This document shows, in pieces, positions 34,201 through 44,469 of a stretch of DNA of 64,000 nt; positions within the stretch are counted from its first letter, which is position 1; each line of letters begins with the position of its first letter. Location: contig NC_092704.1 in the NCBI RefSeq assembly GCF_964275005.1, forward strand, positions 4,477,548-4,541,547, written 5' to 3'. This DNA is from Diadema setosum (taxonomy: Eukaryota > Echinodermata > Echinoidea > Diadematoida > Diadematidae). The position numbers and the translations under genes are program-made. The notes beneath the pieces were generated by a model. The model did no database searches. It was not told the DNA's origin and saw nothing but the letters and a program-made list of their open reading frames with translations.

Positions 34201-37200
34201 CAAGGAAATCTTGTTCTTCGTGTATGGCATAATAGAACAAACTAAATAGAGACAAATACATAACCAATTATCATACATCCCTGCCTTCACCTGGATGACT
34301 GAGAACATTCACAGACATATCCCTGCCTTGTAGAATCAAATAACGTTTATTTCACAAAAGGTAGCCAGTTGGTCTGTTAAAAGAGTGTATCTGCCAACTC
34401 ACTGATTCCTGAGCTCCTCAACTTCTTGGAGGACTGGGGCGTGGCTGTTCAACCTCCGCTTGACCTCAGTGATGAGGAGGACGGGGTCGTTAGTAGTCAC
34501 ACACTCCTTGATGACATCTCTGCAGTCGAGAATGTCATGAGCCAGCTGGGGTACAAAAGACACAGGGAACACAATACAGTCTGAATCACAAGACTATAGG
34601 AACTTCCCCACTACCCGTACATCAATGATCTATGTGCATCTATGATGCAACAGATGTTCAGCCACATTTCATGGCATTGATGTGGCATAAGACAGCCCCT
34701 GAGTGCAAGAAGGCCTTATATAATTTGTAGTACCAAATTCAGCAGATACATGAACCAATATCTCCCTGAACAGGTCGAGATCAATGAAGTTTGAAGGTAG
34801 AAACAGAATTGTAATTGGGTGTGTAACAAGACAAAAGAGTTTGGTATACATCTGTCATATCAAATGATCTCATTCTGTGAAGTTGACTTTTTGCTGCAGA
34901 CCTTGCAATGGAGGTAAAAGGAGGTCTGGTTAAAGGTGGAAGGGCACATCAAGCATGGGGAACCCATCCTCTCGTGTCTTTAAGCATGTTCATCACTCAA
35001 AGGAAAGAACGTGTTGAGAAAAGCCCTTGCTTCTTTTCTAGAAGTCTTGAAATTGACAGGTAATGCCCTCACCCATAGAAGAACAGTTCCAAGTATACGC
35101 AGGCAGGTGTCTATGGGAAATGTGTGTTGTGGCAAAATCAGCCCATCCTCAGTGAGTTAATTTGTTAGTAGGTGAGGTTACATAAATCTGTTTTGTCAAA
35201 CCTCTAAGTTCAATATCCATAATGCCCTTACATATTATTTGGGCAATATATTATAATTCCTTGAGGGATGTTTGCAAAGTAAGAGTGGATTACCTACTCC
35301 AGCTTGTTTTGCAATTTCTGGCGCAGTGCATGGACACATTATTGCCTAAACTTTTGTTTAAAAGGGATGGTATAGTATTGGTGGAAATGAGAAATGGGCT
35401 TTTAACTTTTTGCGAGATATCGAGAAACCACTTTGTAATATGAAATAGTACAGAGCATACCATTCTAAGAGGAATTCAGAGCTTATTTGATGAAATTTGG
35501 TTTTGAGATGGCCGAGACATCCAAAAACAAAGTAAAACAAAGCTGTCAGAATAAAAGGTGGGTCCCACCTTTTATTAGTATAGCTCTGTTTTGGGTAACC
35601 TAGCCATTTCAAAACCAATTTTCAGCAAATAAACGTTGAATTTCACTTAGAGTTACATGCTCCTTCATATTTCATGAGAGGTTTCTTATTATCTCACCCC
35701 AAAATGTTAGAAACCTGAAGTTAGGCCTCAACCAAAACTATAAGATCCCTTTAAATATGTCAACCAAAGTCACCTCAGCAGAAACGAGGGAGCAGCTTTT
35801 ACTCGAGTTGGGAGGGCAGGCGAACTGCATCTTCAGCTGTGCCTTGACCGGAGACACCGAGGACTTAGAAACCAGGTCAAGGGTTACTGTCTGGTCATCG
35901 ACCCTCAGTTCGCTGACTCCCGATATCTGTCTGAGTGAATGCAGGCACTGGTTAAACCTGAACAGTGAGGAAAAAGAACCAGAGAAGTGAAACAGTGATT
36001 CATGGTTACCACAAGTACAAACAAGTGGCATTTCACTTCATTAGATGTCAAGCTATGCAATCCTTCCACAATCATGAGTCACATAAGAAATGTATTACAA
36101 CAATTCAAGTCTTGTCCAGTTTATCATGAATGTGACATAAGCATAGGGGATTTTAAAACAACGACTTATACTTCCCTGGCAATATATAGGACAAGAGGTC
36201 AACATTAATCTTGGCAAAAATGTCACAATTCAAGGCTGAGCTAGCATTCCAGAGCATACTGTGGAATATACCTGAAATATTTGAAGTAAAACATTTTTAG
36301 TATTTGTCACTGGGGAGACAAGACCTTTTATCTGAAATGTTGGTGAAAATGACTTTTTTGGAGAAATGGTCAGATAATCAGCTAAGTGATGTCCTGTCCA
36401 AATCCTAACTGTCTTACCCCCAAAATGAAGTCACCAAGGCATGTCAAATGAAAGTCTATCCCATTTGATATAGTGCTTTGGCTGCCATGTCTTTCTGCTC
36501 TCCTGAACATTTGAAATGTTGTAGATACGAGGTCTTTTGCCCAAGCGACAATATGTATTGGCAAAGTATCAGTAACTTTGACCTTTGACATGTAAGCAAA
36601 AGCAATCACATCACTGTCTATGGGAATCAGGTGATGTCTGAACAATGGCTGTAGGGACAGAACCTCAGAGAGGGCAGGTTATACCATACGGGTACACACT
36701 AACAATTCAGGGTTCTAAATGAAGTCTTTTTAATTGACAAGATGTCTGTCTTTAATTATTTTCCTTTGGATATCAATTCTCATATTTCAGAAGAAAATGA
36801 AAGAGTTAATGATGCACAAAATCGTGAAAGATGAAAAGTGAATGGATGCAATTTTTACTGTGATTTCTCAAATGTGCACCCTGAAATACAGGGTCTGTGA
36901 GTGTAGAAAACATATTTAATTCTTGTGACGTAGAGTTTATGCATGTATTTGGAGAGATACTTGTACAGTTATAAAAGTGGATATTTGTGTGAGAAATTTT
37001 TTTGCGCTCAGATGGGTAAAATTAATTTTGTGTGTTTTTAATTTCGAGGAATTAGTAGATTAAGTACTGGAACATATGACATCCAAAAATATTTGCGTGC
37101 TTTTATTTTCGCACTAGCTTCTGGTTGCGTGAAATGTGCGAAAATTTTATTTCAATGGGTAAACATAATTTCCCATATTTGGGAGACTTTGATACTTTGA

Positions 37201-40200
37201 CTTTGAGATAATTATTTTTTTTTTTTTCAGCATGACTCCAACTGAGTCAGGGAGACTTTGCAGCCAGCTCAACAGTCACACTCACCAGGCGTGTTCGTCA
37301 GCTCGCTTCTCTTCATAGCTCGTCTTGTGCACCCTCAGTGTTGTAACCATATCTTGGCATTCCTTGCGAATGGCTTGTGCCAGACGAATGTCTTCCGTCA
37401 ACCTGGAGAGCGCCCCCTTGTGTTCTGAAAGGATCAGCTCGCATCGTTCCAGTGCCATCTCGGAAGTCTGCAGTGTTTCTCTCTGAGGATTAAAATCTAA
37501 TCATTCTCAGTTGCCGCTATTCTTGACAGGGAAAAAATCATCATTCACATTGTCATGAGAATTACAGAATACACATTTGTACTGTAACAATTACGCTAGA
37601 GAAATATCATAGTTCTACGGGAAACTCATACAGTGGTTTAATTTTTCACAGGTTGCAATTTATAGTCCCACTGAATATAGTGCACTTCTGCTCCCTCACC
37701 TAGAAATGAATCACACATTAGGTGCGAGTGTAAGAGGATGACTGGCCAAAATTTTAAGGGTGTTTTTTCCATCAAGAAATATTTCTCAACCAGGCACTGG
37801 AAAGGCATCAAAGTATTATTGCAAATCTTGAATGCAATAGAAATAGTGTCCAACTTCTCAACCCTTATCATGCTTTGATTACATGCTAGAGTGCTTTCTT
37901 AGCCATCTTAAATGGATGTCTCAGAAACTAATTGTTAAAGATAATATAAAGTTTTGGTATTACCTCAAAAGTTTCCCTAAATTTCCTTGTCTTAGTTTGT
38001 GTTTCAGGTTAAAGTACCTTTCATATAACTAACACTGTGAGACTTACTCACCCCAAAGTGCTCTCATGTCTTAGTAATCATGCAATAATGGTTTCGTACC
38101 AGAGCCGCCGCTGTACGGCGGCGAGAAGCACACGTATTGTACGAAACCATTATTGCATGACAACTGCGACCAGCAGCGTGCAGCCCCATACGCATACTGA
38201 GTAGCTAACTGCGACCAGCAGCCCCATACGCATAGTTAAATGGGGCTTCGCATTGTACCATACAGGATCATGACAGATTTAGTATTGCGGGTAAATATCA
38301 ACATAAAATCCAAAAAAAATCTTCAATTTGAAGACTTACCAATTAAGTTGAAGTCTTGAAAACAGGCTTTGAGCAACGTTTGGTTCTGCTAATAGTCCCT
38401 TTCTGTTCGAATTGATGACTGAATGTGACTCGGTCGAGAGGACCTTGGGAGAGCTACACTGAATTGACGGCCAGCGCATGCGCATACAAACATCTTATCC
38501 GTTCGTGGATTTGAAATTTGTTCGCATGTGATGTGTGCGTATGCGCTGGCCGTAGTAATCAGTGTATGTAGCTCTCCCAAGGTCCTCTCGACAGAGTCAT
38601 ATTCAGTCATCAATTCGAACAGAAAGGACTATTGGCAGAACCAAACGTTGCCCAAAGCCTGTTTTCAAGACTTCAGCTTAATTGGTAAGTCTTCAAATTG
38701 AAGAATTTTTTGGAATTTAAGTTGATATTTACCCGCGATACTAAATCTGTCATGATCCTGAATGCTACAATGCGAAGTCCCATTACGCTATGCGTATGGG
38801 GCTGCTGGTCGCAGTTATTTGCATGATTACTAAGAAATGAGAGCACTTTGGGGCGAGTAAGTCTCACAGTGTTAGTTATTTGAAAGGTACTTTAACCTGA
38901 AACACGGAAATTCAGGGAAACTTTTGAGGTACCAGGTACCAAAACTTTTTATTATCTTTAAGTAATAAAGATATCTCATCCCCTAATCCCTACTGTCTCA
39001 CCATGGTCTGCCTGTTGGACTGAGATACATTGCTAACATACCTGGATGGGTTTGCTATAAACTTACAACCAGCTCAAGTTTTGATGGATTTAATGCAGAA
39101 ACATTCCTTCATCATAAAATAATATTTCTTACAAAAGTGTCATAATCATCAGGAAAGTTTGGAAAACAAAAACAACAAAACCTTATTAGACATTGACAAA
39201 ATCAGCTGAGAGCAGCAGAGCAATTCAAAGAATACCTGTAACAGCGCCACCTATTGTCACAAGATATACAATGTCTAACGGGTCAACCACAGGACAGTGG
39301 CTTGACTACAATCATTCATAGTGCAACCATCCTTTTAGGAAAAGGAAAGAGTACTATTCACACTTTATGACATTTCTGTTTCCTGATCTCAGCACCTCTG
39401 CTTGAAGAGCAAAGACGTCATGAAACTGCCGACTTGTATCACAGAGGCCTTGGGGTTGGTGAGGCCCTCAGTTTGTACACCAAGGGGGCTTTCCCTAACG
39501 TGCACCATGGTCACACTTGGGAAAGGGGGAGAATTACTGTACAAACAGACATATTCACCGCATGAAAATTTCACTAGTTCGAGCAGACGTCCTCTTTCGC
39601 AGCATGAAACTTTTGTGAATTGCCACTGGCATTCAGTGCATACACACTTTTATGCACTTTACTTTCACAAATCTTGGCTCATCGCGAAATTTGTGAAAGT
39701 TTCATGAAACGCGAAAATTTCTGGTTTAACAGTATCGACTCGATTGACACAACACAGTGTAGCAAGTTACTCTCAGGTGCATGGAAAATCACCAAACATT
39801 CCTACCTGCTTCTGTAGTTTTGTCTCGACGTCCATGCCTTCCATATCCACTCCTTCTAGCCCTGACATAGCCCTCCCAATCTCCCCCTTGAGAGTTTCCA
39901 GCTTGGCTTTCTGTCGGAGAGATGTTGAGATACTTAGCAAGTGTGAAATGCGCTAAAAAAAAATATCATTCATTATTATTATTACTGTTATTATCATTAT
40001 CATTATTATTATTGGAATACTATACTCCTCTAGACAAGGTAACATACGCATAGACTGCACTACAGGACAAAACAAAGCTGCCATATGGTTTACAAATACA
40101 CTGTACTCAGTAGGCTCACACACAAGTGTCATGTAATCCACAGCCTTCGAGTTGCAGAAGAGTTAAGCTGAAGCAAAGTTGATTACACATCATACTAATC

Positions 40201-42289
40201 AGTTCTCAAAGGGCATAAAAGAGGGAATGTCTGTGAAAGAAAGTTGCAATGCAAAGTGATAATTCTTGGAGCATCATGCTTTTCTCCACTGCCACATAAA
40301 GGTAAATTATAACATCCCTCCAGGGGACTTTTTTACAAGTGGGACACTGATGTCTAAAAAAAAAAATCTTAATTACCACTTGGGTCAAAAGGTTAATCTG
40401 GATGAAAACTATGTAAATGGGTGCTTGTAGAACAAAGACTATTTTTGAGTGAAGGTGTGAAATTTCATGGCAGCCTAATGTGCTTACAATTTGACATGAA
40501 AAAACAATGTCCAAGCATTGATATCGCAAAGAATGTCCAAGCACTGATATTGCAAGCAATGTCCAAGCATTGATACATGTGTATCATTGCAACTTTTATT
40601 TCTATAATATCTCACATGTGTATGAAGACCTTTCATATGGCTCAGCTTAATGTGATAACATCATGCAGGAATGCCAAGTGTTAATCCAGCTCCTCAGACA
40701 TGTGCATGAATGCCATATCTTTAGGCTCATGCAAGCTGTGGAGAAAAAAAAAAAGGAAATAAAAAGTAACAAACATGTGCTTACCTTGTTTTCGACTCTT
40801 AGCAAAGCCTCTTCAGCCTCTTTCTTCTTCTGTTCCAATTCTTCAACCTCTGAATATGATTAAAGAGAAATTCAAATAAATACTTCACTCTTTTGCTGGT
40901 TCATCTGAGCTTTGAAAATTTCATAACTTGGAATTAATTATCTTGTCACAGTGACACAGATGCAGTTCAAATCTACCCAAGAAGTTCAACACAGCTATCT
41001 ACCACTTACTGAATAAAATAAAAAAGTTTACAGGTACTTGATAAATGCTGTCATTAGAAAGATATTCTTAGTCAAAATCAGTGTTTACAACCATAGTAAC
41101 ATGCAAGATCTATAACCAATGTTGCATGACAACCTCATATACTTTCAGAAATAAGACGAAAATAGGAGCCCACTCCAGTACATGTAGCAATTGTAAGGCT
41201 GTGCAAACGATCAACAGTTCCAGATTTTATCCTTTATTGGATGGTACCACTGTCTTCCAGCCTCATGTAATAGCAAAGAAGGGTAACAGTAGACAACTTT
41301 GTGCTGGCCTTGGAAAGAGTTACTTACGCAAAAAATACTACAATCTGCAACTATGTCTCCACGTTTTTTACTATTTCTTGTAACAATATCAGCATTATCT
41401 GATAAAAGTTTCAAATTCATATTGTGAACCCTTCACAACGGGCAGATATAGCGAAATGTATTGTTGATTAATCGTTTCTCACTATCTTGTGTTGTTTCAA
41501 TCAGGTCTGACAGTCTCTCCTCTACATGTTCCGCCTCTCGCTTGGCCTTTTTCAAATCCTCTTTTACCTGGGCAAAGTTTTCCTCTGGTGGGGAAAAGAA
41601 AGAAAGATATACAAGTGATATGTGAGGTATACACAACATTACCATACAGTATGAATATATTATGGTGCTTTTGTTCTTACTGCGTGAAAATGGTTCAGAG
41701 CTCTATCTCAAGTTGTTCATGCAATCACAGCAGCTTTTTCTCACAAGGCTGTCAAAATGGGAGCCTTGTTTGGAAAGCCCTCTTTATGTTTTGTTTTGTT
41801 CTAATCAAACTTTTTATCTTTTTTTTTTAAAGCCAAAGAAGCACAATATATTGACCGTTCATGCCAATCGCAAACACTGTTCTATGGTGACAAGTAGGAA
41901 AGTACTGAAGCTCGACTACTACTGTGCATTCCCATTATAACGAACACATATTACAACAAAATTCATGTTACAAAGAAATCAAAATTCAGGCCCCCAAATT
42001 ATCATCTATATATCTTTATACACTATACTGTTTGGTTATATAATAATTAAATTTTGATAAGACAAAATGCTGGTCCCACAGACTTTGTTATAACGGGAGT
42101 ACAGTGTACGAACTTTTACATGCTGGCCACTAATGAACAATATTTTCATGGGGAAAAAGTAGCAGCAAAAGCAACAAAATCTATGTACCGGTAAATTTAA
42201 TTGCAATTCTTTGACTTATTCCATATCATCTTGCATATGATCAATTTGCTCTGAAGTGCATCCAGTCGGTCCCCATAAAGTGATACATG

Positions 42290-42357
<68 letters not shown>

Positions 42358-44468
42358 GATATTTGAATATATACTCACTGTCTTGATTCTGGTGTGCCAT
42401 AGGCCAGTCTTCAGGGGGTGTGTTCACCAGGAAGTCTATCATTTTGGCCTTGGTTTCTAGGCGAATGAACGCCATTTTCAGCTTGGTAAATTCGCTCTAA
42501 GTCAGACAAAAAATAAAATATGATATGACTGTGGAACAATAGATACAGTTTGAGATACCTTCTGAAGAAAAGATTGTTTTGAACATCAAAAACTGACTTG
42601 ATAGCAAGTAAAGTAGTTCCCTGATGTATATGGGAAAAATTCTCCTATGTTCTCTTAGCACCCAAGCAACAAAACTCTATAATACTACTACATGTAGTTG
42701 GAATTAGCACACACAAACATACAAATAAAATTTCAACGTAGAGGTGCTTCATGCAAAGAGAAAAAGAAGCTACTGTCCTTAAAAACTGAAGAAAAAAAAA
42801 CAAACATGTACTGTAGCTATTGCTGGTTTGCTATACTAATGGTCTGTTTCAGTGTACATGATGTATCTATGGTGAAATGCCACTAGCAATCTTTCAAAAT
42901 CAACGTAATAGCCTTCCCTTCCAATATCTCACCTCATCATTGTTACATTTGAGGAGGACATTTGTTGTTGTGTGTTCTGTCGCATCGGCCTCATTTTGCA
43001 CCAGACCTGTGAACATGTTCTGGGGGTCACCAACCTCTCCCAGAACCCTGTATACAAAAGGGGGGGGGGGGGGAGAGAACAAAGCACTGTATTGATATTT
43101 CAGCTACTTTGAGACAGTACTTTTTGAATAATTATGAGTTGCAAGCAAGTTAGAAAGAGAGATTTGCAGTAACATCATGTGCAAGTTGTCCTTGAAAGTG
43201 TACACTGTTTGGCAAAAGGAGACCCTAGAAAGAGGAGAGTGAGGGAAGGAAGTGACATAGGGAGGGTGTAAGGACAAAATAGTGACCGTCAAAAGGCAGT
43301 GGTGAGCTGAAAAGTGAGGTTGCATTAGTAGAGACAGGAGAATTACAAAAGAAAGGGACAGTTGTAATAATAAAGGCAAATTATAACAGAGTGAGAATCA
43401 AAGGGGTAAAGAGTTTGAATGAATTTATAAACCAGATAGGAAGGAAGAGAGGCAGAAGGAAAAAGTTGGACAATCATGCAGATAACTTTAAGAGACTACA
43501 GCAGTACATACACATGGTCATAACACAAATCTCTCTTCCTCATTTCGATTTACATCACCATGCAAACTTACATACACATGGTCATAACACAAATCTCTCT
43601 TCCTCATTTCGATTTACATCACCATGCAAACTTACACAGTGTACAAACAACACATGACATCACAATACATTAGACCATCCAGTGCGATATCAAGATGCTG
43701 TTTTTATATCAATAATCTCATTATCTGTGAACCAGTGTTTATAATTTTAACAAAACAAAACAAAACAGTGTAGGTACCATGTATCCCATGGCCATGACAC
43801 AAATTTTTCAATTAACTAGTATATAGGGCCTAAATACACTTTATTTCTTTTTATGTCTTGTTGTAGCACAATCCATGTGTCTTTACTTGTATTAAATAGG
43901 CACATATTTAACATATTCATAACATTTAGATCTGCAAATGATTTAAAAAGAAATGTGAATCATGTGATGAAGAAGTCACATTTAGTGTATATACTGTATA
44001 GTCCTAGATCTAGATCTAGACTCTATCTTGACCGTAAGATCGGTCTGTATCTGGTCGTCAGGGATATGTTCCACAGAGACTGCATGCGATAACATTAGAA
44101 AAATAAAAGACTCCTCCAGACAGATGGATCTTTCTGTCTAGACTCTTTCTACACCTGTGCTGTAGTTTGTACTCTCTGTCTCAGCACGATGTACAACTAA
44201 CCATTGCAACATATTTAACAAACACTGGAGTGGAAACAGTGTTGGAATTTTAGCTGGTAATGTTAAATATGGCATCAAAAATCCCTAACGTTAGCTACCC
44301 TTGAACAGTGCTGCTGCTACTGACTGTCGAGGCTCCTGCTGAATCTGTAAGTGTAACGTTAGTGTTGTTCTATTGTTGTGTTTAGGTTCAAAATACTCAC
44401 CTTCGAAGATTACTGATACTGTCACAAGTGTCAGTGTCACAAGTTTTGTCCACATCCATTTTGTCCAT
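28164..44468 (-). CDS. Coiled-coil protein with C-terminal RWD-like region, kinetochore-type candidate (11 exons)
   Basis: Eleven minus-strand exons with GT-AG borders join without a phase conflict into 1326 nt, 441 residues plus stop. The N terminus is short and acidic. Exon 3 encodes KMAFIRLETKAKMIDFLVN. Roughly residues 100-265 (exons 4-7) are Glu/Lys/Leu-rich and predicted coiled coil. Exon 8 opens with WFNQCLHSLRQISGVSELRV, a pattern seen where coiled coils lead into RWD domains. Exons 9-11 encode VLLITEVKRRL, LQEVEELRNQYAIDYV, a Tyr-Pro pair followed by a strand-rich piece, and a C-terminal WLVYLQDHL. This layout resembles coiled-coil plus RWD kinetochore proteins (KNL1 C terminus, CENP-O/P, ZWINT-like), but no diagnostic motif settles it. 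The start is the first ATG at 44468. The gene is apparently intact despite many intronic insertions. Confidence 0.7.
28353..28543. mobile_element. Tc1/mariner-type MITE
   Basis: TACAGTGGACTCCGGTTATAA at the left and TTATACAGGAGTGCACTGTA at the right are imperfect inverted repeats; both ends carry TA. It lies in the last intron of the minus-strand 11-exon gene. Confidence 0.65.
29161..29343. mobile_element. Half copy of TTAAAGGGATGG palindromic MITE
   Basis: It starts TTAAAGGGATAGTATAGTAATG and continues with the family's GAAATCGGTTTTGAAATGACTGAGATATCC segment. The right arm is absent. It lies about 40 bases past the exon 10 donor. Confidence 0.6.
29384..29552 (-). CDS. 11-exon gene, exon 10
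   Basis: Acceptor CCCCTCAG, donor TACAAG|GTATAT. 169 nt; contains the Tyr-Pro pair within a hydrophobic strand pattern. The intron before it (4.8 kb) holds the LINE insertion. Confidence 0.75.
31000..32925 (-). CDS. LINE reverse-transcriptase ORF, 641 residues
   Basis: RT motifs are intact: NDYRPVALTSIVMKCFERLI (253-272), QFAYQPKKSVND (288-299), ALFVDFSSAFNT (321-332), GAPQGCVLSALLF (381-393) and KYADDTVIL (411-419). The C terminus carries HPLHDCFEFLRSGRRLRSLK and CRTNRYADSFVPYAI, typical of vertebrate and invertebrate CR1/L2-group LINEs. Its first in-frame Met lies only just downstream of the frame change, so the original protein was probably continuous with the endonuclease ORF; a single-base indel at about 32930-32945 is inferred. 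Apart from that one lesion the copy looks recent. Confidence 0.85.
   Translation of the reverse strand: MEMLQTCFELSDWDMLIGSADDLEEAADIVSSYVLFCEELHVSNKTVKCYPNDKPWVTKELKALFHAKKIAFQNRDFDKVKEISKQVTKEIASSKMKYKVKFQKCFRSNNMREAWKCLHTLTGSKQKKKQASAFVSNSALITANELNKFYARFDTMDFSAEVTSMCSELRELSVTPPRIDQQTVATLFKRVKVNKAMGPDKIHAKLLKCCAQQLATPYCELFQMSLNEGMSPASWKSAIVIPVPKTNRTSQLNDYRPVALTSIVMKCFERLIMQFLYPSVSHLLDKLQFAYQPKKSVNDTVLTLVHELTQHTDKPRRYARALFVDFSSAFNTMQTHILLQKLRHMNVPSYLILWIKDFLCNRSQIVKVQNCFSDPVVLNTGAPQGCVLSALLFILYTNNCKSARENVLILKYADDTVILGLIDEDESSYRAEVERFTSWCDKNCLQLNLTKTKEIVFDFRKMPPQPKFINIGGTDIEIVKSYKYLGTTVDSKLSWTEECRSVISKAQTRMYFLRKLRSLHIDRTILNLFYKSVVESIVLFNCVIWFGVCRKQDFKRMEAIVRQASKITGESYDLTKECTDRIANMADGIMLNENHPLHDCFEFLRSGRRLRSLKCRTNRYADSFVPYAIRMVITTADFSIK
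32874..33932 (-). CDS. LINE endonuclease-region ORF, 352 residues
   Basis: It carries the apurinic-type endonuclease signatures in order: SNVRSIGNK (103-111), FTETW (133-137), GGGLAIYV (169-176), ILGDFNHCS (252-260) and NSDHST (303-308), so the metal-binding Glu, Asp/Asn and His are kept. The N terminus has a hydrophobic stretch (residues about 8-25, LWIWILTFCVLLLPGFSC) that looks like a signal peptide, followed by a basic RRRGKKGG region. No 2A-type NPGP motif is present. It ends early because of a frame change relative to the downstream RT ORF, with which it overlaps by 52 nt. Confidence 0.8.
   Translation of the reverse strand: MSVQTFSMLWIWILTFCVLLLPGFSCLESHTPNISYERNFIFELATAEASKLKPVGLPEWVPLREDGETNDRVKIRRRGKKGGIRQKVRLRKFKPALPTITMSNVRSIGNKIDKIRGKVRYDNEFRNSGILCFTETWLNPDTPSEAFDIHGFDMIRSDRDFAETNKTRGGGLAIYVNEKWCRNYKVHNEICHQNLELLCVSFRPFYLPREFNKVDIFLVYIPPDANADAAVRDIMDTVNAMETASPDSPKIILGDFNHCSLEDALPNYVQCVQIPTRGHRVFDKCYCSVKDPYKVNIRSPIGNSDHSTVHLMSKYKSKLKSDKVTTKQVKYGMSILWKCYKPVLSCLTGICL
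34403..34545 (-). CDS. 11-exon gene, exon 9
   Basis: Acceptor TGTACCCCAG, donor AATCA|GTGAGT. 143 nt, helical segment ending EEVEELRNQ-like. Confidence 0.75.
35358..35754. mobile_element. TTAAAGGGATGG palindromic MITE
   Basis: Left end TTTAAAAGGGATGGTATAGTATTGG, right end ATAAGATCCCTTTAA; the arms are imperfect complements over most of their length. TTAA at 35358-35361 and 35751-35754. It sits directly beside exon 8. Confidence 0.7.
35774..35957 (-). CDS. 11-exon gene, exon 8
   Basis: Acceptor CACTGTTCAG, donor GCTGAG|GTGACT. It carries the SLRQISGVSELRV segment and a strand-rich continuation. A palindromic MITE starts 19 bases past the donor. Confidence 0.75.
37286..37482 (-). CDS. 11-exon gene, exon 7
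   Basis: Acceptor AATCCTCAG, donor GCCTG|GTGAGT. 197 nt; the longest coiled-coil exon. Confidence 0.75.
37935..38961. mobile_element. 1-kb foldback element with TTAA ends
   Basis: Arms of about 450 bp are inverted copies of each other from TTAAAGATAATA at 37935 to TATTATCTTTAA at 38961. The centre lies near 38510-38530, between GGCCAGCGCATGCGCATAC and its complement. The left arm is longer because of a nested hairpin and a local duplication. It lies in intron 6 of the 11-exon gene. Confidence 0.8.
38079..38159. mobile_element. 81-bp nested hairpin MITE
   Basis: A perfect 21-bp inverted repeat beginning CATGCAATAATGGTTTCGTA occupies 38079-38099 and 38139-38159. The corresponding place in the other foldback arm (near 38820) lacks it. 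The loop contains a further GCCGCCG/CGGCGGC stem. Confidence 0.75.
39560..39737. mobile_element. Decayed CGCGAAA-type MITE
   Basis: It shares GACGTCCT(C/T)TTTCGCAGCATGAAA and CCACTGGCATTCA(G/A)TGCATA with the better-preserved copy at 62277-62472 and ends GTTTAACAGTA. Confidence 0.55.
39806..39910 (-). CDS. 11-exon gene, exon 6
   Basis: Acceptor CTCCGACAG, donor AAGCAG|GTAGGA. 105 nt, phase 0 at both ends, 35 residues. Confidence 0.75.
40785..40849 (-). CDS. 11-exon gene, exon 5
   Basis: Acceptor ATATTCAG, donor AACAAG|GTAAGC. 65 nt; Glu/Lys-rich coiled coil (LEQKKKEAEEALLRVENK). Confidence 0.75.
41483..41584 (-). CDS. 11-exon gene, exon 4
   Basis: Acceptor CCCCACCAG, donor GATA|GTGAGA. It begins the coiled coil (FAQVKEDLKKAKREAEHVEE). 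Confidence 0.75.
41917..42108. mobile_element. Tc1/mariner-type MITE
   Basis: TACTGTGCATTCCCATTATAACG at the left and GTTATAACGGGAGTACAGTGTA at the right; interior related to 28353-28543. Confidence 0.6.
42293..42354. repeat. (TA)n microsatellite beside exon 3
   Basis: About 30 uninterrupted TA units, intronic, 25 nt from a splice donor. Confidence 0.95.
42379..42496 (-). CDS. 11-exon gene, exon 3
   Basis: Acceptor CTGACTTAG, donor GACA|GTGAGT. It encodes the segment with KAKMIDFLVNTPPEDWP. A long TA tract begins 26 bases past the donor. Confidence 0.75.
42933..43047 (-). CDS. 11-exon gene, exon 2
   Basis: Acceptor TATACAG follows a long C-rich pyrimidine tract (43059-43072 on the plus strand is G-rich); donor GATGAG|GTGAGA. 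115 nt, phase 2 in and 0 out. Confidence 0.7.
43505..43632 (+). repeat. Perfect tandem duplication, 64-bp unit
   Basis: The unit starting TACATACACATGGTCATAAC at 43505 repeats at 43569 without differences. It lies in intron 1 of the 11-exon gene. Confidence 0.9.
44401..44468 (-). CDS. 11-exon gene, exon 1
   Basis: ATG at 44468; ends CGAAG|GTGAGT. It encodes 22 residues, Asp/Cys/Thr-rich. Confidence 0.65.
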
Positions 44469-44469
44469 G

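Noticed and set aside
42197..42475. 92-codon ORF with Ile-Tyr repeats
   Set aside because: Only its first part is real (exon 3 of the 11-exon gene); the rest is intron and the TA tract.
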